A stretch of DNA of 33,979 bases, taken from a virus. This document shows positions 7,166 through 16,737 of the stretch, piece by piece. The stretch covers positions 1 to 33,979 of the IMG/VR virus record IMGVR_UViG_3300028374_000036. One strand, given 5' to 3'. The translations under genes and the position numbers were made by a program. The notes under the pieces were generated by a model. The model made no database searches, had not been told where the DNA came from, and saw nothing but the letters and a program-made list of their open reading frames with translations. The first letter of the stretch is position 1. The number at the start of each line of letters is the position of its first letter.

Positions 7166-9340
7166 TCACAGGCCAAAAATGAACCGGATGGCATTTTCAG
7201 AGGCTTCGACATCGCCGCGTCCAGCGCCACCGAACGCAAGGACCACACCCGCAGAGAAATCATCTGGCGAAGTATCGGGAGGCGATTCAGCTTCCATGAA
7301 CTCCCGCGCTAAGTACGGAGTGCCTCCCACATTCGGCGGGATGAACAACACCGACACCGAAAAGTCAAGAGCGTCCAGACTTGCGTAAAACGAAATGATC
7401 GTGTCAAGGAAATCCACAATATCGTTGAGGATTCCAAGCCTTGCCCGCAAGCCGTCAATGGTGTTCTCAATCGCGGCGTTTATGTCGGCGAACACGTTTT
7501 CAAACGACTTCATCATACGAAATAGGCGGTCAAGCAACTGGTCGCCTTCCGGGATGAGATCTTCAAAGAGACGGAGTGATTGCCAATTAGGCGGCTGCCC
7601 AAGAACCACGTATTTATCTACCGTCTGAATCAGCAGATGTACCTTGGTCCTGACTGTATCGTCTGTGATCAAATCTTTGGACGTGTTGAAACCGTCTGAG
7701 GTCAAGAGGTCAACGATGGAGCTTTCCGCATCCTCGTAAAAACTCTTCACCATCTCGTACAGGCTTTCGTTTTGTGTCAAGGTGGGTAAGATCTCGTCTA
7801 CCCGTTCAAGGGCTACCTTGTCCACCCAGATCCTGAATTGTTGGTGGGGAGACATACCAAAAACACCATCAAATAACTCCCGAGCACCCGCAAAGGGGTC
7901 CTTTTCTAGTGTATCCGAAGACGTGATTGATCCGACAACAGATACGTAACGCCGCGAGGTGGCATAATCTTCGATAGCCGCAGCGTCTTCGAACAGACCG
8001 CCTTCGAGAATTTCGAAATTGATATCGCCTCGGTCCTCTTGGATAAGTGTGTCGCTGTACGCAGTCACGAATTCGGGTTCACGAGCACCCTCGGCTTCGG
8101 CGTCAAGAATACGTGTAGGTATTCCGGGTTCGATGCTACTACTACCAATGAAAAGGTTCGAATCTGAATGATCGGTAGCGTCTGTATCAAAACGCAATAG
8201 ATAAGCGGCCCGATAAACATTTAGGAGGGCCGTAGGCATGTCGAAACTGGTATCCACATCCGGCAGGTGCCCGAACACAGGCATGGAGGGCTGTGACCCT
8301 AACCACTCTTTACCGTTGCGCACCAAGGTATATACTGTTTCCCCGTTTGGCCCTGTGACGTAGCTTAAACCTGTATCCGAAGGCACAGACCGGATGCGAT
8401 AGTAATACCCGTTTTCGATCCCCTTTTCCACGTCCCGCATCACATACGAATAACTGCCCGCAATGAAATTCTGACTAACGTCATCGTCACCCAACTTGAA
8501 AAAAGGGTCGTTTGGGAAAGCGGGTTCCCACACATAAATCGGTTCGCCCAACCGATTAAGCACCGGCTCCTTGATCTGTGAGTCTTGGCCGTCCTCTTTG
8601 CGTTTCTTTTGGATCGGATTCTCTTGTACTTTCCGAGTTTTATCGCGAGTTAGGAGGGTGCCTTCACGGGATTTGGAGCGTTCAAGGTAAAATTTATTGC
8701 TCGCAAAAATATCGTAAAAAAGGCTCTGGGAAAACTTTGGCTCTTCCCATGAAAAGACCAACGACGTAAGGTCGTCATCCTCTTCGAACAGGTTGATGAT
8801 ACTTCCCGCTGTATCACCATCAGCATCAGCGGGTTCGACAGTTACGTTTATAGGCGGCGGATATTGGACGTGTAAATCTGGCTGCCGGAACAGGTTTGCG
8901 AGGGACATTACCTGCCGCAAAAAGTCAGCAACCGAATCCTTATTGACGAACAAAAAGAATGCTCCAAGGTGTCCGTCCGGTCCGATCTGGGGACGGTTGG
9001 GATCTTCAACGTCAAACAGGCTCTGTAAAAACAGTTGCTTGAACTTGGGATACCCGCCCTTATAGGCTTGCACTTCTTCCAGCGTAGTGGGGATCAAGAA
9101 CAACCCGAAGGCCCCTGTTTCCCGCAGGTTATCGAGGATGGTCTGAATTTCAGCCAGTAGCAATGAAATGGATGCACTGACCGGGTTCGGAAGAGCGACC
9201 AAAAATGCTTTCAGGACTTCCAAAACGGTGACTGCCACGTCCCCAACGGCGACAAGCGCATCGACTACCGTCTGAAGTTCCTCAAGGTTCTCAGCGCCCG
9301 GCAGGACGTCTGATAAGTCAAATGTCTTCCACTCAGCCAT
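7166..9340 (-). CDS. Large virion/baseplate structural protein (724 aa), family not recognised
   Basis: The gene starts at an ATG directly abutting the stop of the preceding small gene (TAAATG). The first 90 or so residues are long amphipathic and hydrophobic helices (VTVLEVLKAFLVALPNPVSA, LLLAEIQTILDNL). Residues about 165-370 look like FN3/Ig-type beta domains (INVTVEPADADGD, SLVFSWEEPKF, NGYYYRIRSVPSDTG). The region from about 480 to 640 is helical again, and the C-terminus returns to short strands ending GAGRGDVEASENAIRFIFGL. The mixture of helical ends and Ig-like modules, and its position in the baseplate block, suggest a peripheral baseplate or tail-associated virion protein. I see no catalytic motif. 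Confidence 0.75.
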   Translation of the reverse strand: MAEWKTFDLSDVLPGAENLEELQTVVDALVAVGDVAVTVLEVLKAFLVALPNPVSASISLLLAEIQTILDNLRETGAFGLFLIPTTLEEVQAYKGGYPKFKQLFLQSLFDVEDPNRPQIGPDGHLGAFFLFVNKDSVADFLRQVMSLANLFRQPDLHVQYPPPINVTVEPADADGDTAGSIINLFEEDDDLTSLVFSWEEPKFSQSLFYDIFASNKFYLERSKSREGTLLTRDKTRKVQENPIQKKRKEDGQDSQIKEPVLNRLGEPIYVWEPAFPNDPFFKLGDDDVSQNFIAGSYSYVMRDVEKGIENGYYYRIRSVPSDTGLSYVTGPNGETVYTLVRNGKEWLGSQPSMPVFGHLPDVDTSFDMPTALLNVYRAAYLLRFDTDATDHSDSNLFIGSSSIEPGIPTRILDAEAEGAREPEFVTAYSDTLIQEDRGDINFEILEGGLFEDAAAIEDYATSRRYVSVVGSITSSDTLEKDPFAGARELFDGVFGMSPHQQFRIWVDKVALERVDEILPTLTQNESLYEMVKSFYEDAESSIVDLLTSDGFNTSKDLITDDTVRTKVHLLIQTVDKYVVLGQPPNWQSLRLFEDLIPEGDQLLDRLFRMMKSFENVFADINAAIENTIDGLRARLGILNDIVDFLDTIISFYASLDALDFSVSVLFIPPNVGGTPYLAREFMEAESPPDTSPDDFSAGVVLAFGGAGRGDVEASENAIRFIFGL

Positions 9341-9547
9341 TTAATTGGTTCCCGATTTGGATACGAGTCGGTCAAAGTCAGATTCTAAAAGCCGATAGGT
9401 CTTCTGGTAAAAGTCGGTGTAAAAGTCGATCACCTCGTGAAGGTTTTCAAGCTCTCGCGACTCCTCTTCCGTCAACCCGGTGGCTTCTTTCTTGAGCACA
9501 AGGTCCATCCGGCGTTCGTTTAATGTGTACCAAACCTCAAGCATCAT
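9341..9547 (-). CDS. Small helical protein of unknown function (68 aa)
   Basis: The preferred start is ATG 9547 (MMLEVWYTLN), inside a short overlap with the preceding 51-residue gene. A GTG at 9592 in the same frame would overlap that gene far more and make an unlikely Arg/Lys-rich leader. The protein is almost entirely charged helix (KKEATGLTEEESRELENLHE, DFYTDFYQKTYRLLESDFDR). It sits in the same operon as the giant structural protein and the 724-residue virion protein and abuts the latter. It could be a small assembly factor for either; this is inference from position only. Confidence 0.6.
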   Translation of the reverse strand: MMLEVWYTLNERRMDLVLKKEATGLTEEESRELENLHEVIDFYTDFYQKTYRLLESDFDRLVSKSGTN

Positions 9548-9692
9548 CCTGTTTTTGTTCCTTTTCCTGTATTTCCCTTTCCAGACGATCACGTTCTTCG
9601 ACCAGTTTGTCCCGTACCTCTTGGAGCTTATCTACCAACCCCTTGTAAGGGCGCAACTTAGTCTTTTTCCATTTCGGCTTTTCGTCAGACAT
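9537..9692 (-). CDS. Tiny basic coiled-coil protein (51 aa)
   Basis: A complete frame runs from ATG 9692 to TGA 9537-9539 and fills the space between the giant protein (stop at 9695) and the 68-residue gene. Translation begins MSDEKPKWKKTKLRPYKGL and continues as a heptad-like charged helix (KLQEVRDKLVEERDRLEREI) ending EKEQKQDDA. The start is two bases after the upstream stop, and the gene overlaps the next start by 11 bases. That packing matches the operon style here and argues that it is real. It is probably a short coiled coil; function unknown. Confidence 0.65.
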   Translation of the reverse strand: MSDEKPKWKKTKLRPYKGLVDKLQEVRDKLVEERDRLEREIQEKEQKQDDA

Positions 9693-9694
9693 AA

Positions 9695-12600
9695 TCAACT
9701 CGACAGTAACTTGGTGAGTTCGCGCTTCCGCTTACGTTTGCGTTTCGCTAAATTGCTTTTGTACCGTTCGATTTTCGCTAACGTTCCATCTTCGAGGTTC
9801 GTGCGGAAATCAATCCACGCATACCGAATGTCATAGAGCGCCTCCACCCCTTTCAAGAGAGCGACGATCTCTTGTCGCAAGTCAGGGCTGGCGTCCCGAA
9901 TCCAACTAAAGCGGTCGTTCACCTCTGATTGGTGATCCAACAGCGTGTAATCCGCAGGGTCGCCCGGACGTTCGGTTAACGCACCTAACGCACCTAAAAG
10001 GTTGAGGGGGTCATGGGTACACATCCTGATCCCATCATCAATCCGTTCGATGACCTCAAACACATTGAAATATTCATACAATACCAACTGGTTAGACCTT
10101 GGCTGCAACACGTCGCTTCGGTAAATGTCGAAGTCTACACCGACCTCATTCGACAGGACATAAGTGGTGTAGCTGTTGTTTTCGAACACGATCAACTGTT
10201 GCGGAGACACCGAGTCGTCTATCGAGGCTACCGTATAGAAACCACGGTTGATCCCCTCTTCGACCACGACAATATCACCCTGCCTTATGTCTTCGGCTAC
10301 GAAATCAGCACCTTCGAATCCCGTAACGGAAGCAACAGCATCCCCACCCGTCACTGAAAGGATGGGCGGCCCGAAAAGAACTTCGCGCAAATCCGTCAAC
10401 CGCTCTTTCAAAGTGGTCGACGGGTTGCCAGAGGTTGCCGTCAAGAGCGGCTGGATGTCCACTGGCGCATCCGAATTCAAAGTATAGGTGACACGTTGCT
10501 CCACCAACTCATCACGCAAAGCGTCGATTTCAGGGGCAAAGCGGCGCGGCCTTGTTACCCTCCAAGACATTGGGTAATTGGCGAGACCCGAATCACCCAG
10601 CGGCGAATAGAACGTCTCTTCGATTGTGATCGTGTTGACCGCACCTGAATCATCAACCGAAGATACCTTGTAGCGCCCACCATTGACTGTACTCGAACCC
10701 ACGATCAATGTTTGGCCCGGCTCAATATTGGCGACAGAATCGGCGGTTTGCATCACCGAACCTGCGGCGTCCACCGAACCCGTACCCGAAGCGACGACCG
10801 AAGCATTGGAAATACCAATGACGACCTGATCCCCGATACTTAAAGGGATCGTTTCGATATGCAAAAATCCGGGTCCACCACCTTTAGCTGTGTACGAGGT
10901 CCCATTGTTGGGACCACCACCACTTACCGTCACATCACCTGTAGCATCGCTGAAATCAATGCCCGTTGAGTTGATCCGGTCAATGGTAGCCGGGATGCTG
11001 CCGCTATCTGAAAGGGACAGATAATAGTCGGTGGGTCCAGATTCAGCGATCGGGTTTGACGTTATGAGATACCCATCGAACACTGAATCCACATCGTATG
11101 CGCTATAGCCCCCGGCCCCATCTGAAACGTGGAGGGTCATCGTATCGAAACCACTGAAATCAGTAAAGTCTTTGGTACCGTCATTCCACCTCGTAGTTAC
11201 AGTATCGCGTTCGCCATCTGTACCCTCATAAAGTTTCTCTACCGTGAAGTTCACGGTATCCGGGGTCACAAAGGACGCCAAACGCACATTGGACGGATCA
11301 ATGCTACCAACATCGAACTCTACTGAGTCGCCTAATTCCGTAATGCTATCCGCCACCACAAGATCGAACTCGTCCGGTGGGTTAGCGATTGCTGTCAGGT
11401 CGGTAGATACCGAAAGGGTCACAGCATCGACAAGGGTGCCTTCGATTACTGTGCCACCATCGGTGTCGTCTATGACCGTCTGGTTGGCGACTAACTCCGC
11501 ATTGAGACGTTGGATCTCACTGTCCTTGAATGGGGTAACAAACGGCGGCGGCTGATCACCATCGTCGTCTACCACACCACCGTCAAGTGCCGGGAATCTA
11601 AACGGTTCTGTGCGTTGATTGCGGAAATTCACCGTCATGTCGAGGAATGTACCCGGACTGATAGGGGACTGGCCTAACAGCTTCGCAATGAAGCCGGGGA
11701 GCGTTGTGTTGATCAATTCGCCTTCCGATGAATTGACGAACATGTCAAGGGGCGTTCGATAGTATGGCGGCGTGCTTTCCCCGAGTACAAACCCCGAATC
11801 CGCCACCGGGGGCATTGTATAGATCGTGTCCCCTTTCTGAGGACTCAAGGTCGTTGCGTCGGTCATCGTCAGATCGTTGAAATCTGAGTTGCCATTTTCA
11901 GGGTTCGTGCTGACTTCGATGTAATCGGCACCTACCGCAGCAACAATGAGGTTCTGTCCGTAGAGGGTAGTCGTCTGGTCAATCACACCACCTGAAACCG
12001 AATAAGTCACCCGGCCAAGGTTCACGTGGTCGCCCACTTCAAAGGCCGGGATATACAGTTCCGGTACGGGTCCCGTGGGATCGTAGGTTGTGTTACTGAA
12101 ATCGCCAGTAACCGGATCGTACTCCATCGCCACATGGATACGCACATCACCTGTGGAAGCTGAGAAAGTTCCACCTTCCCGCACACGGGCTTTGGCAGCA
12201 CGTTTGCGGACGTTTTCAAGCGAAAGGATGCTTTCCTGTTGGGGGTCCGCCAAGATATGTAAGAAATCATCTGGGAATTCATACTCCTGGTCCCCGTCTA
12301 TTTGCGGGACAGTGATCGAGAAACTTTGCTTTTGCTCCGGGTACAGTCGGCTAAATTTCGAAGGCTTCCATACCGGCCTGAAAGTCCCCTGAAACTTGAA
12401 ATCGAGGGGCAACCCGATCTCCAGCTTGAAAGGCTTCTTGCTCACCATCACAAGGTCGTCGATGTAATTTTCGACGGCACCCATCTGGCTGGAAAGGTTT
12501 TTAGTGTTGGCGATCTCTGTGGGCGTGGGCTTGGTGCCGGGGCTTTGCGGGTTGGCGTAGAACGGGATGAGTTCTCCCGTCACAGGGTCAATACCGCCCG

Positions 12601-15600
12601 GCGTGTTGTCATTACGCAAACGGAAAACAAACTTACTGTCACGGTCACCCACCACCCGTCCGTCGATAACTTCCAAGACCTCTTCGAACTTGAGGATGAT
12701 CTGGTTGTAGAATTCTAGGAACACCCGACCTGCACGGTCTTGGTCCCGCAAGTTACCACCTTCGAAAATCAAGCCTTCATTACCTTTCTTGAACAGGTCT
12801 TGACTCTGCGCGGTGGACAAGACAGGCCCTCCCGAAGGGGCGCTCTGTCTGGCCTTGGAGTTGATCTCTTCGGCCACCTCAAAGGCGTACTCCTCCATAC
12901 GCACGGCCCTGAAATAAAACGTGTCGGGGGACGAAAAATCGAACGACGCCCGGAGCATAGCCCCTTTGATACCGTTATCTTCCGTGGCGTTAACCCGTCT
13001 TGTGTACGACGCTTTGAACCGGGGCAAGAACGTTTGCCCGGCGATAGATCGTGGCCCCACTTCACGCAATGCCGTGTAAGCGAGGTACCACACCTCTTCG
13101 GGATTTGGCGGGGTCGTAACTGTAGGTTCGAGGATGATACGCCCACCCGCTTCGAACGTATATGCGAAATCCTTTTCCAAAACAGACCCGTTGCCTGTTT
13201 TATCAAAGCGTACCAGACGAACAGTGCGTTCCGGGATACCAAATTTCGAAGCATGTAGGATCTGGGTTTCGGGGGCATAGACCTCGTAGGTAGATACCAC
13301 AACCGTAGGATCCGTATACTCTTGCATCAAGGCAGACGCCAGAGTGACCCTCGTGAAGCCACTGTTTTCGTTGAACTCCGCGCCCTGCACGTAATAGGGG
13401 TCGTCGTCCAAATAGATGATCTTAGACTCACTGATCTTGTCCGTAAAGTTCCCAATCAACCGAAGCTGTTGTTCCCCGGCGCTATTATCCTCAACCTCTA
13501 CCATCACCGTTTCGGTGTTCGTGATGGGTGTTGTCGATACCAGCACGTTCGGGTTGCGCAAAGCTCCGGTGGCCGCCGGTGAAACCTCTACCGTCGTTTC
13601 ATTTGTCGTGGAGTTATAAGCCGCCGCCAATACCGTGAAGCTCTGGTCGTTCGCCTGCAAAAACACATCCGCTTCAAGCACATCTGTATGATCACCCCTG
13701 AACGTCTGGGTACTTCCCTCTTCAAATAGAACAGGGGACCCCATCGGACGTTCCAAAAGTGATACCGTCGTCTCCCCGCCATCAGCATCGAGTGCATAGT
13801 AAGACACCTGCACCCGTCGCCCTCTCCGCACCGAATCTAGGGATACAGTTTTCGTAGTGGTATTGATTTCGAGGGCACTACGCGCACCATTAACAAGCAC
13901 CTGAGTAGGACGCTGGAGGTCAACGGTACGCCCGGCACCGAAAGTGTCGGAGGCACCGGACCCCACGTTTCCGAGGGTATCGACGACCCTGAAACCAACA
14001 TCCTCTTCGATTTCGGTGCCGTCGCTATCCGTATACCGCACGAACAACCGCTGTCCCGACCGGAAAGGCTTATCAAGGAAAAGCACCAAACCTTGGAGGG
14101 TATACTGATCTTCTGGTACCAGAGCACGCACTTCAAGGTCGGTCCCTTGTAGGTCCGTAGGGACATTAAGTTCACGCGAAGAAACAAGCACTTCGATAGG
14201 ACCCGTACTCCTCGTGCTACTGAGGTCAGGGTCCAGAATAATGTCGGTCCCCACGTTATCGGCTTCATCGGTGCTGTTGAACACCAGCGTGTTTCCACTG
14301 AGCGAATACTCCCCTGTGTTGGGGGATGAGGTCGTGAAAAACAACTCTACGCCTTCGCGGAAAATCCGATAGTTGGCTTCCGAGGCTTGATAATAGGCTG
14401 GGAGGGTGATCGTACTCCCAAGGGCTCCGAGGGTTTCCGGCTCAAGGAGTATATGTGGCACTACCGACCCGTCCGAAACGAATTCAAGGGCTTCACCGTC
14501 CGGGGCGTGCGTGTCTACATCTGAAACGACATACGGAAACACGGTACGTTCCCGGAGGTCCACCGATTGCATCGCATAGCGGAACACGATTTCGGGCACC
14601 TCTATGATCGTGAATTCAGTGATGTTTCCCGACAGGTCAATGTTCCGATCGACCGTGACCGTATTCGCTGTTGTAGACACGATGCGATAAGCATCTTCGC
14701 CGACAAGGAGAAGGGGCGCTCGCAGAGAGTCAGAAGGGACTGTAAGGCCGCTCAGATTGGCCGTAGCGGCTTGGAGCGTATCAGGGTTGGTTAGGACTCC
14801 AATGTCTTCGAAAAGTACGTCTCCGACGTCCTCAATGAATGTGATGGTGCCCGTGTCGAAATTGATGAGCACGTCATCGTCTGGTTCCAGCGGAACAAAG
14901 CCCCCACCCTCATTGAGTTCAAACGAATAGTTTTCGTTGTGGATAATTTGGTGCGGTAATTGGACCGAGTACGAGCTACTTGGGATCACCGAACTATGGG
15001 AAGCCTGCTGCGCCCACTGAAGCTGCCGGTTGTCGAAGTCATACATCACATCGAGGCCCGGCTGCAGGATCTTACGCTTGGCTCCCTGCTCTAGCTGGTA
15101 AAACACATTGTCGTCATAGCCCGCCACGTCTTGTAGGGGCAACTGATTCAAGAGGAAAGACGGACCTGCCGGTAGACTTGTAGACAGGATTTCATTGGCC
15201 ACACGGGACACTCCTTTTCCGTCCGGGAGGCCACGGTTGTTTGTCGGATCAACCGGGGACTGTTCCATGCGAAAAGTAATACCTTTCTCCACCGGGAAGT
15301 CGCTTGTTCCCACGGACAGCGAATAGTTATTGTCCGCCTTTTCCCTACGGAAAGTGTGCGACAACTGGATCTTACCCGCGTCGGTACCCGACCGGACCAC
15401 CTGTGCCTTGGTAGACGGCAAGTTGAGCGAATCGGTAAAGTCGCCGGTGTCCTCTACGAATTCAAGATCACGAATAGCTTCACCGGTCTCCGTGACGTAC
15501 AGGATGATGCTATCGTGGTCGTAAGCAGTGAAATCGATGTCTGATAGGCCCGCCGTGGTAAAAGGGTTCGCATCTTCGATCGACCCTAGATTCGTGTGGG

Positions 15601-16663
15601 CATAGCTTTCGATAGGATCAGCATTTGAAAAGACCCCATCATAATAGATGGCCTCGCCCTCAAAGTCAGCTTCCACCGAGCTATCAAGATGGACTGCTCC
15701 CGTGTTGGGGTTCCACACGAAGTCGTAACCGGTCGACGGCGTGGTTGTTGAAGTCGACTGTTCACCCCGGAGATACGTGCGATACTTGACCCGGATACGG
15801 GGCACCTCCGTAGCGTCCGGGATAGGGTTCATGTAAAGTGCGTCGCCCACATGACCGATCTGGCCGGTCGAAGCGTCGTAAGCGAAGAAATTTTTCCGGT
15901 AAAAGTAAACCGGTTGGCTCAGATAGGTATTGACCAGATCATTAGCAAAGAGGACGGTCCCGTTGTCCACGTTCAGGACCGCTTCGCCGCTGGGGACCGA
16001 GGAGGTACCGTTGATGTACGCTTGAAATTGCCCGTCAGTCAGGCGGTTCGCTTCCGGGACCGGTACCACTGTGCCTGTATTCTGGTCGGGTGTACCGATC
16101 ACCACAAGGGGTTCGCCGCCCTCCACCACTGGCAGAGCTAGGGGCGTCTGTCCGTTCGGAGTGTCAGGTAGGGTGCCGAGGTTCTCGGGGGCACCGCCCG
16201 GAAGTGGGGTCCATCGTTGGAAACGGTCATCGAATCCGAAACGTGTGCGCTCGTCGTTTTTGGTCCAGTTGATCTTGAGGCGGGCAGGTTCCCACACGAC
16301 CACGACGTCTTGGCCCGGATCACTACTGTACTTGACCAACCCGGACTGTGCATCGGTCGAATCCGGGGTAGGAGTCACACTAGAAACCGACTCAATAGCC
16401 CGGCCTTCGCTGTTAAACTGGTATACCCATTCGCTTACTTTCTTCGCGGTCTCCGTGATCTCAGAAGGCACCACCAAGTCAGCGGTTTCGTGGACTTGCA
16501 CCAAATATTCGGTCGTAGGCGCACTACTATTGTTCACGAAATTGGTGAGGTAGGTAGAGCGATCCTGTTGGCGAACAAAAACGTCGCCTTCCGCCGTGAA
16601 CGGACTGTTGGAAGCTGCGATGCGGGGCTTGCGAAGAACGAAGCCGTCGAAGGGAACACTCAT
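9695..16663 (-). CDS. Giant beta-rich virion/baseplate structural protein (2322 aa)
   Basis: This is the largest gene in the window, about a fifth of it. The start ATG 16663 has a good ribosome site (AGGTAGG, about 8 bases upstream). The sequence is almost wholly beta-rich, Thr/Ser/Asp/Gly-rich and low in Cys, as expected of a virion fibre or baseplate scaffold. Recurring small-barrel-like units can be seen, for example GQTLIVGSSTVNGGRYKVSS and RQGDIVVVEEGINRGFYTVA, each a Gly-Asp/Gln strand, a G-x-Y turn and a VxSVDD-like strand. A helical segment lies near residues 1250-1300, with more helices after about residue 2000 (EIDALRDELVEQRVTYTL) and at the C-terminus. The protein ends in a strongly basic tail (LAKRKRKRKRELTKLLSS). 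No enzymatic motif was recognised. It could be a wedge connector, a tail-fibre hub or a sheath-proximal baseplate protein. Confidence 0.8.
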   Translation of the reverse strand: MSVPFDGFVLRKPRIAASNSPFTAEGDVFVRQQDRSTYLTNFVNNSSAPTTEYLVQVHETADLVVPSEITETAKKVSEWVYQFNSEGRAIESVSSVTPTPDSTDAQSGLVKYSSDPGQDVVVVWEPARLKINWTKNDERTRFGFDDRFQRWTPLPGGAPENLGTLPDTPNGQTPLALPVVEGGEPLVVIGTPDQNTGTVVPVPEANRLTDGQFQAYINGTSSVPSGEAVLNVDNGTVLFANDLVNTYLSQPVYFYRKNFFAYDASTGQIGHVGDALYMNPIPDATEVPRIRVKYRTYLRGEQSTSTTTPSTGYDFVWNPNTGAVHLDSSVEADFEGEAIYYDGVFSNADPIESYAHTNLGSIEDANPFTTAGLSDIDFTAYDHDSIILYVTETGEAIRDLEFVEDTGDFTDSLNLPSTKAQVVRSGTDAGKIQLSHTFRREKADNNYSLSVGTSDFPVEKGITFRMEQSPVDPTNNRGLPDGKGVSRVANEILSTSLPAGPSFLLNQLPLQDVAGYDDNVFYQLEQGAKRKILQPGLDVMYDFDNRQLQWAQQASHSSVIPSSSYSVQLPHQIIHNENYSFELNEGGGFVPLEPDDDVLINFDTGTITFIEDVGDVLFEDIGVLTNPDTLQAATANLSGLTVPSDSLRAPLLLVGEDAYRIVSTTANTVTVDRNIDLSGNITEFTIIEVPEIVFRYAMQSVDLRERTVFPYVVSDVDTHAPDGEALEFVSDGSVVPHILLEPETLGALGSTITLPAYYQASEANYRIFREGVELFFTTSSPNTGEYSLSGNTLVFNSTDEADNVGTDIILDPDLSSTRSTGPIEVLVSSRELNVPTDLQGTDLEVRALVPEDQYTLQGLVLFLDKPFRSGQRLFVRYTDSDGTEIEEDVGFRVVDTLGNVGSGASDTFGAGRTVDLQRPTQVLVNGARSALEINTTTKTVSLDSVRRGRRVQVSYYALDADGGETTVSLLERPMGSPVLFEEGSTQTFRGDHTDVLEADVFLQANDQSFTVLAAAYNSTTNETTVEVSPAATGALRNPNVLVSTTPITNTETVMVEVEDNSAGEQQLRLIGNFTDKISESKIIYLDDDPYYVQGAEFNENSGFTRVTLASALMQEYTDPTVVVSTYEVYAPETQILHASKFGIPERTVRLVRFDKTGNGSVLEKDFAYTFEAGGRIILEPTVTTPPNPEEVWYLAYTALREVGPRSIAGQTFLPRFKASYTRRVNATEDNGIKGAMLRASFDFSSPDTFYFRAVRMEEYAFEVAEEINSKARQSAPSGGPVLSTAQSQDLFKKGNEGLIFEGGNLRDQDRAGRVFLEFYNQIILKFEEVLEVIDGRVVGDRDSKFVFRLRNDNTPGGIDPVTGELIPFYANPQSPGTKPTPTEIANTKNLSSQMGAVENYIDDLVMVSKKPFKLEIGLPLDFKFQGTFRPVWKPSKFSRLYPEQKQSFSITVPQIDGDQEYEFPDDFLHILADPQQESILSLENVRKRAAKARVREGGTFSASTGDVRIHVAMEYDPVTGDFSNTTYDPTGPVPELYIPAFEVGDHVNLGRVTYSVSGGVIDQTTTLYGQNLIVAAVGADYIEVSTNPENGNSDFNDLTMTDATTLSPQKGDTIYTMPPVADSGFVLGESTPPYYRTPLDMFVNSSEGELINTTLPGFIAKLLGQSPISPGTFLDMTVNFRNQRTEPFRFPALDGGVVDDDGDQPPPFVTPFKDSEIQRLNAELVANQTVIDDTDGGTVIEGTLVDAVTLSVSTDLTAIANPPDEFDLVVADSITELGDSVEFDVGSIDPSNVRLASFVTPDTVNFTVEKLYEGTDGERDTVTTRWNDGTKDFTDFSGFDTMTLHVSDGAGGYSAYDVDSVFDGYLITSNPIAESGPTDYYLSLSDSGSIPATIDRINSTGIDFSDATGDVTVSGGGPNNGTSYTAKGGGPGFLHIETIPLSIGDQVVIGISNASVVASGTGSVDAAGSVMQTADSVANIEPGQTLIVGSSTVNGGRYKVSSVDDSGAVNTITIEETFYSPLGDSGLANYPMSWRVTRPRRFAPEIDALRDELVEQRVTYTLNSDAPVDIQPLLTATSGNPSTTLKERLTDLREVLFGPPILSVTGGDAVASVTGFEGADFVAEDIRQGDIVVVEEGINRGFYTVASIDDSVSPQQLIVFENNSYTTYVLSNEVGVDFDIYRSDVLQPRSNQLVLYEYFNVFEVIERIDDGIRMCTHDPLNLLGALGALTERPGDPADYTLLDHQSEVNDRFSWIRDASPDLRQEIVALLKGVEALYDIRYAWIDFRTNLEDGTLAKIERYKSNLAKRKRKRKRELTKLLSS

Positions 16664-16687
16664 ACTAAATACCTACCTAAACGCAAA

Positions 16688-16717
16688 TGCCCTGCCTCTA
16701 CTGTAAGGGGCAGGGCA
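16688..16717 (-). terminator. Hairpin between the 110-aa gene and the giant protein gene
   Basis: A perfect 9-bp inverted repeat (TGCCCTGCC / GGCAGGGCA) encloses a 12-base loop in the 74-base gap downstream of the 110-residue gene. On the minus strand the stem is GC-rich and followed by TTTGCGTTT, a weak interrupted T-tract. It is compatible with a Rho-independent terminator of modest strength or an RNA processing/stability hairpin that splits the late transcript. The giant gene's ribosome site follows directly. Confidence 0.55.
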
Positions 16718-16737
16718 CAAATGGAGTACCGAGCAGG

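Noticed and set aside
13837-14298. 153-residue minus-strand frame inside the giant protein gene
   Set aside because: Overlapping out-of-phase frame with no ribosome site, wholly inside a continuous 2322-residue frame.
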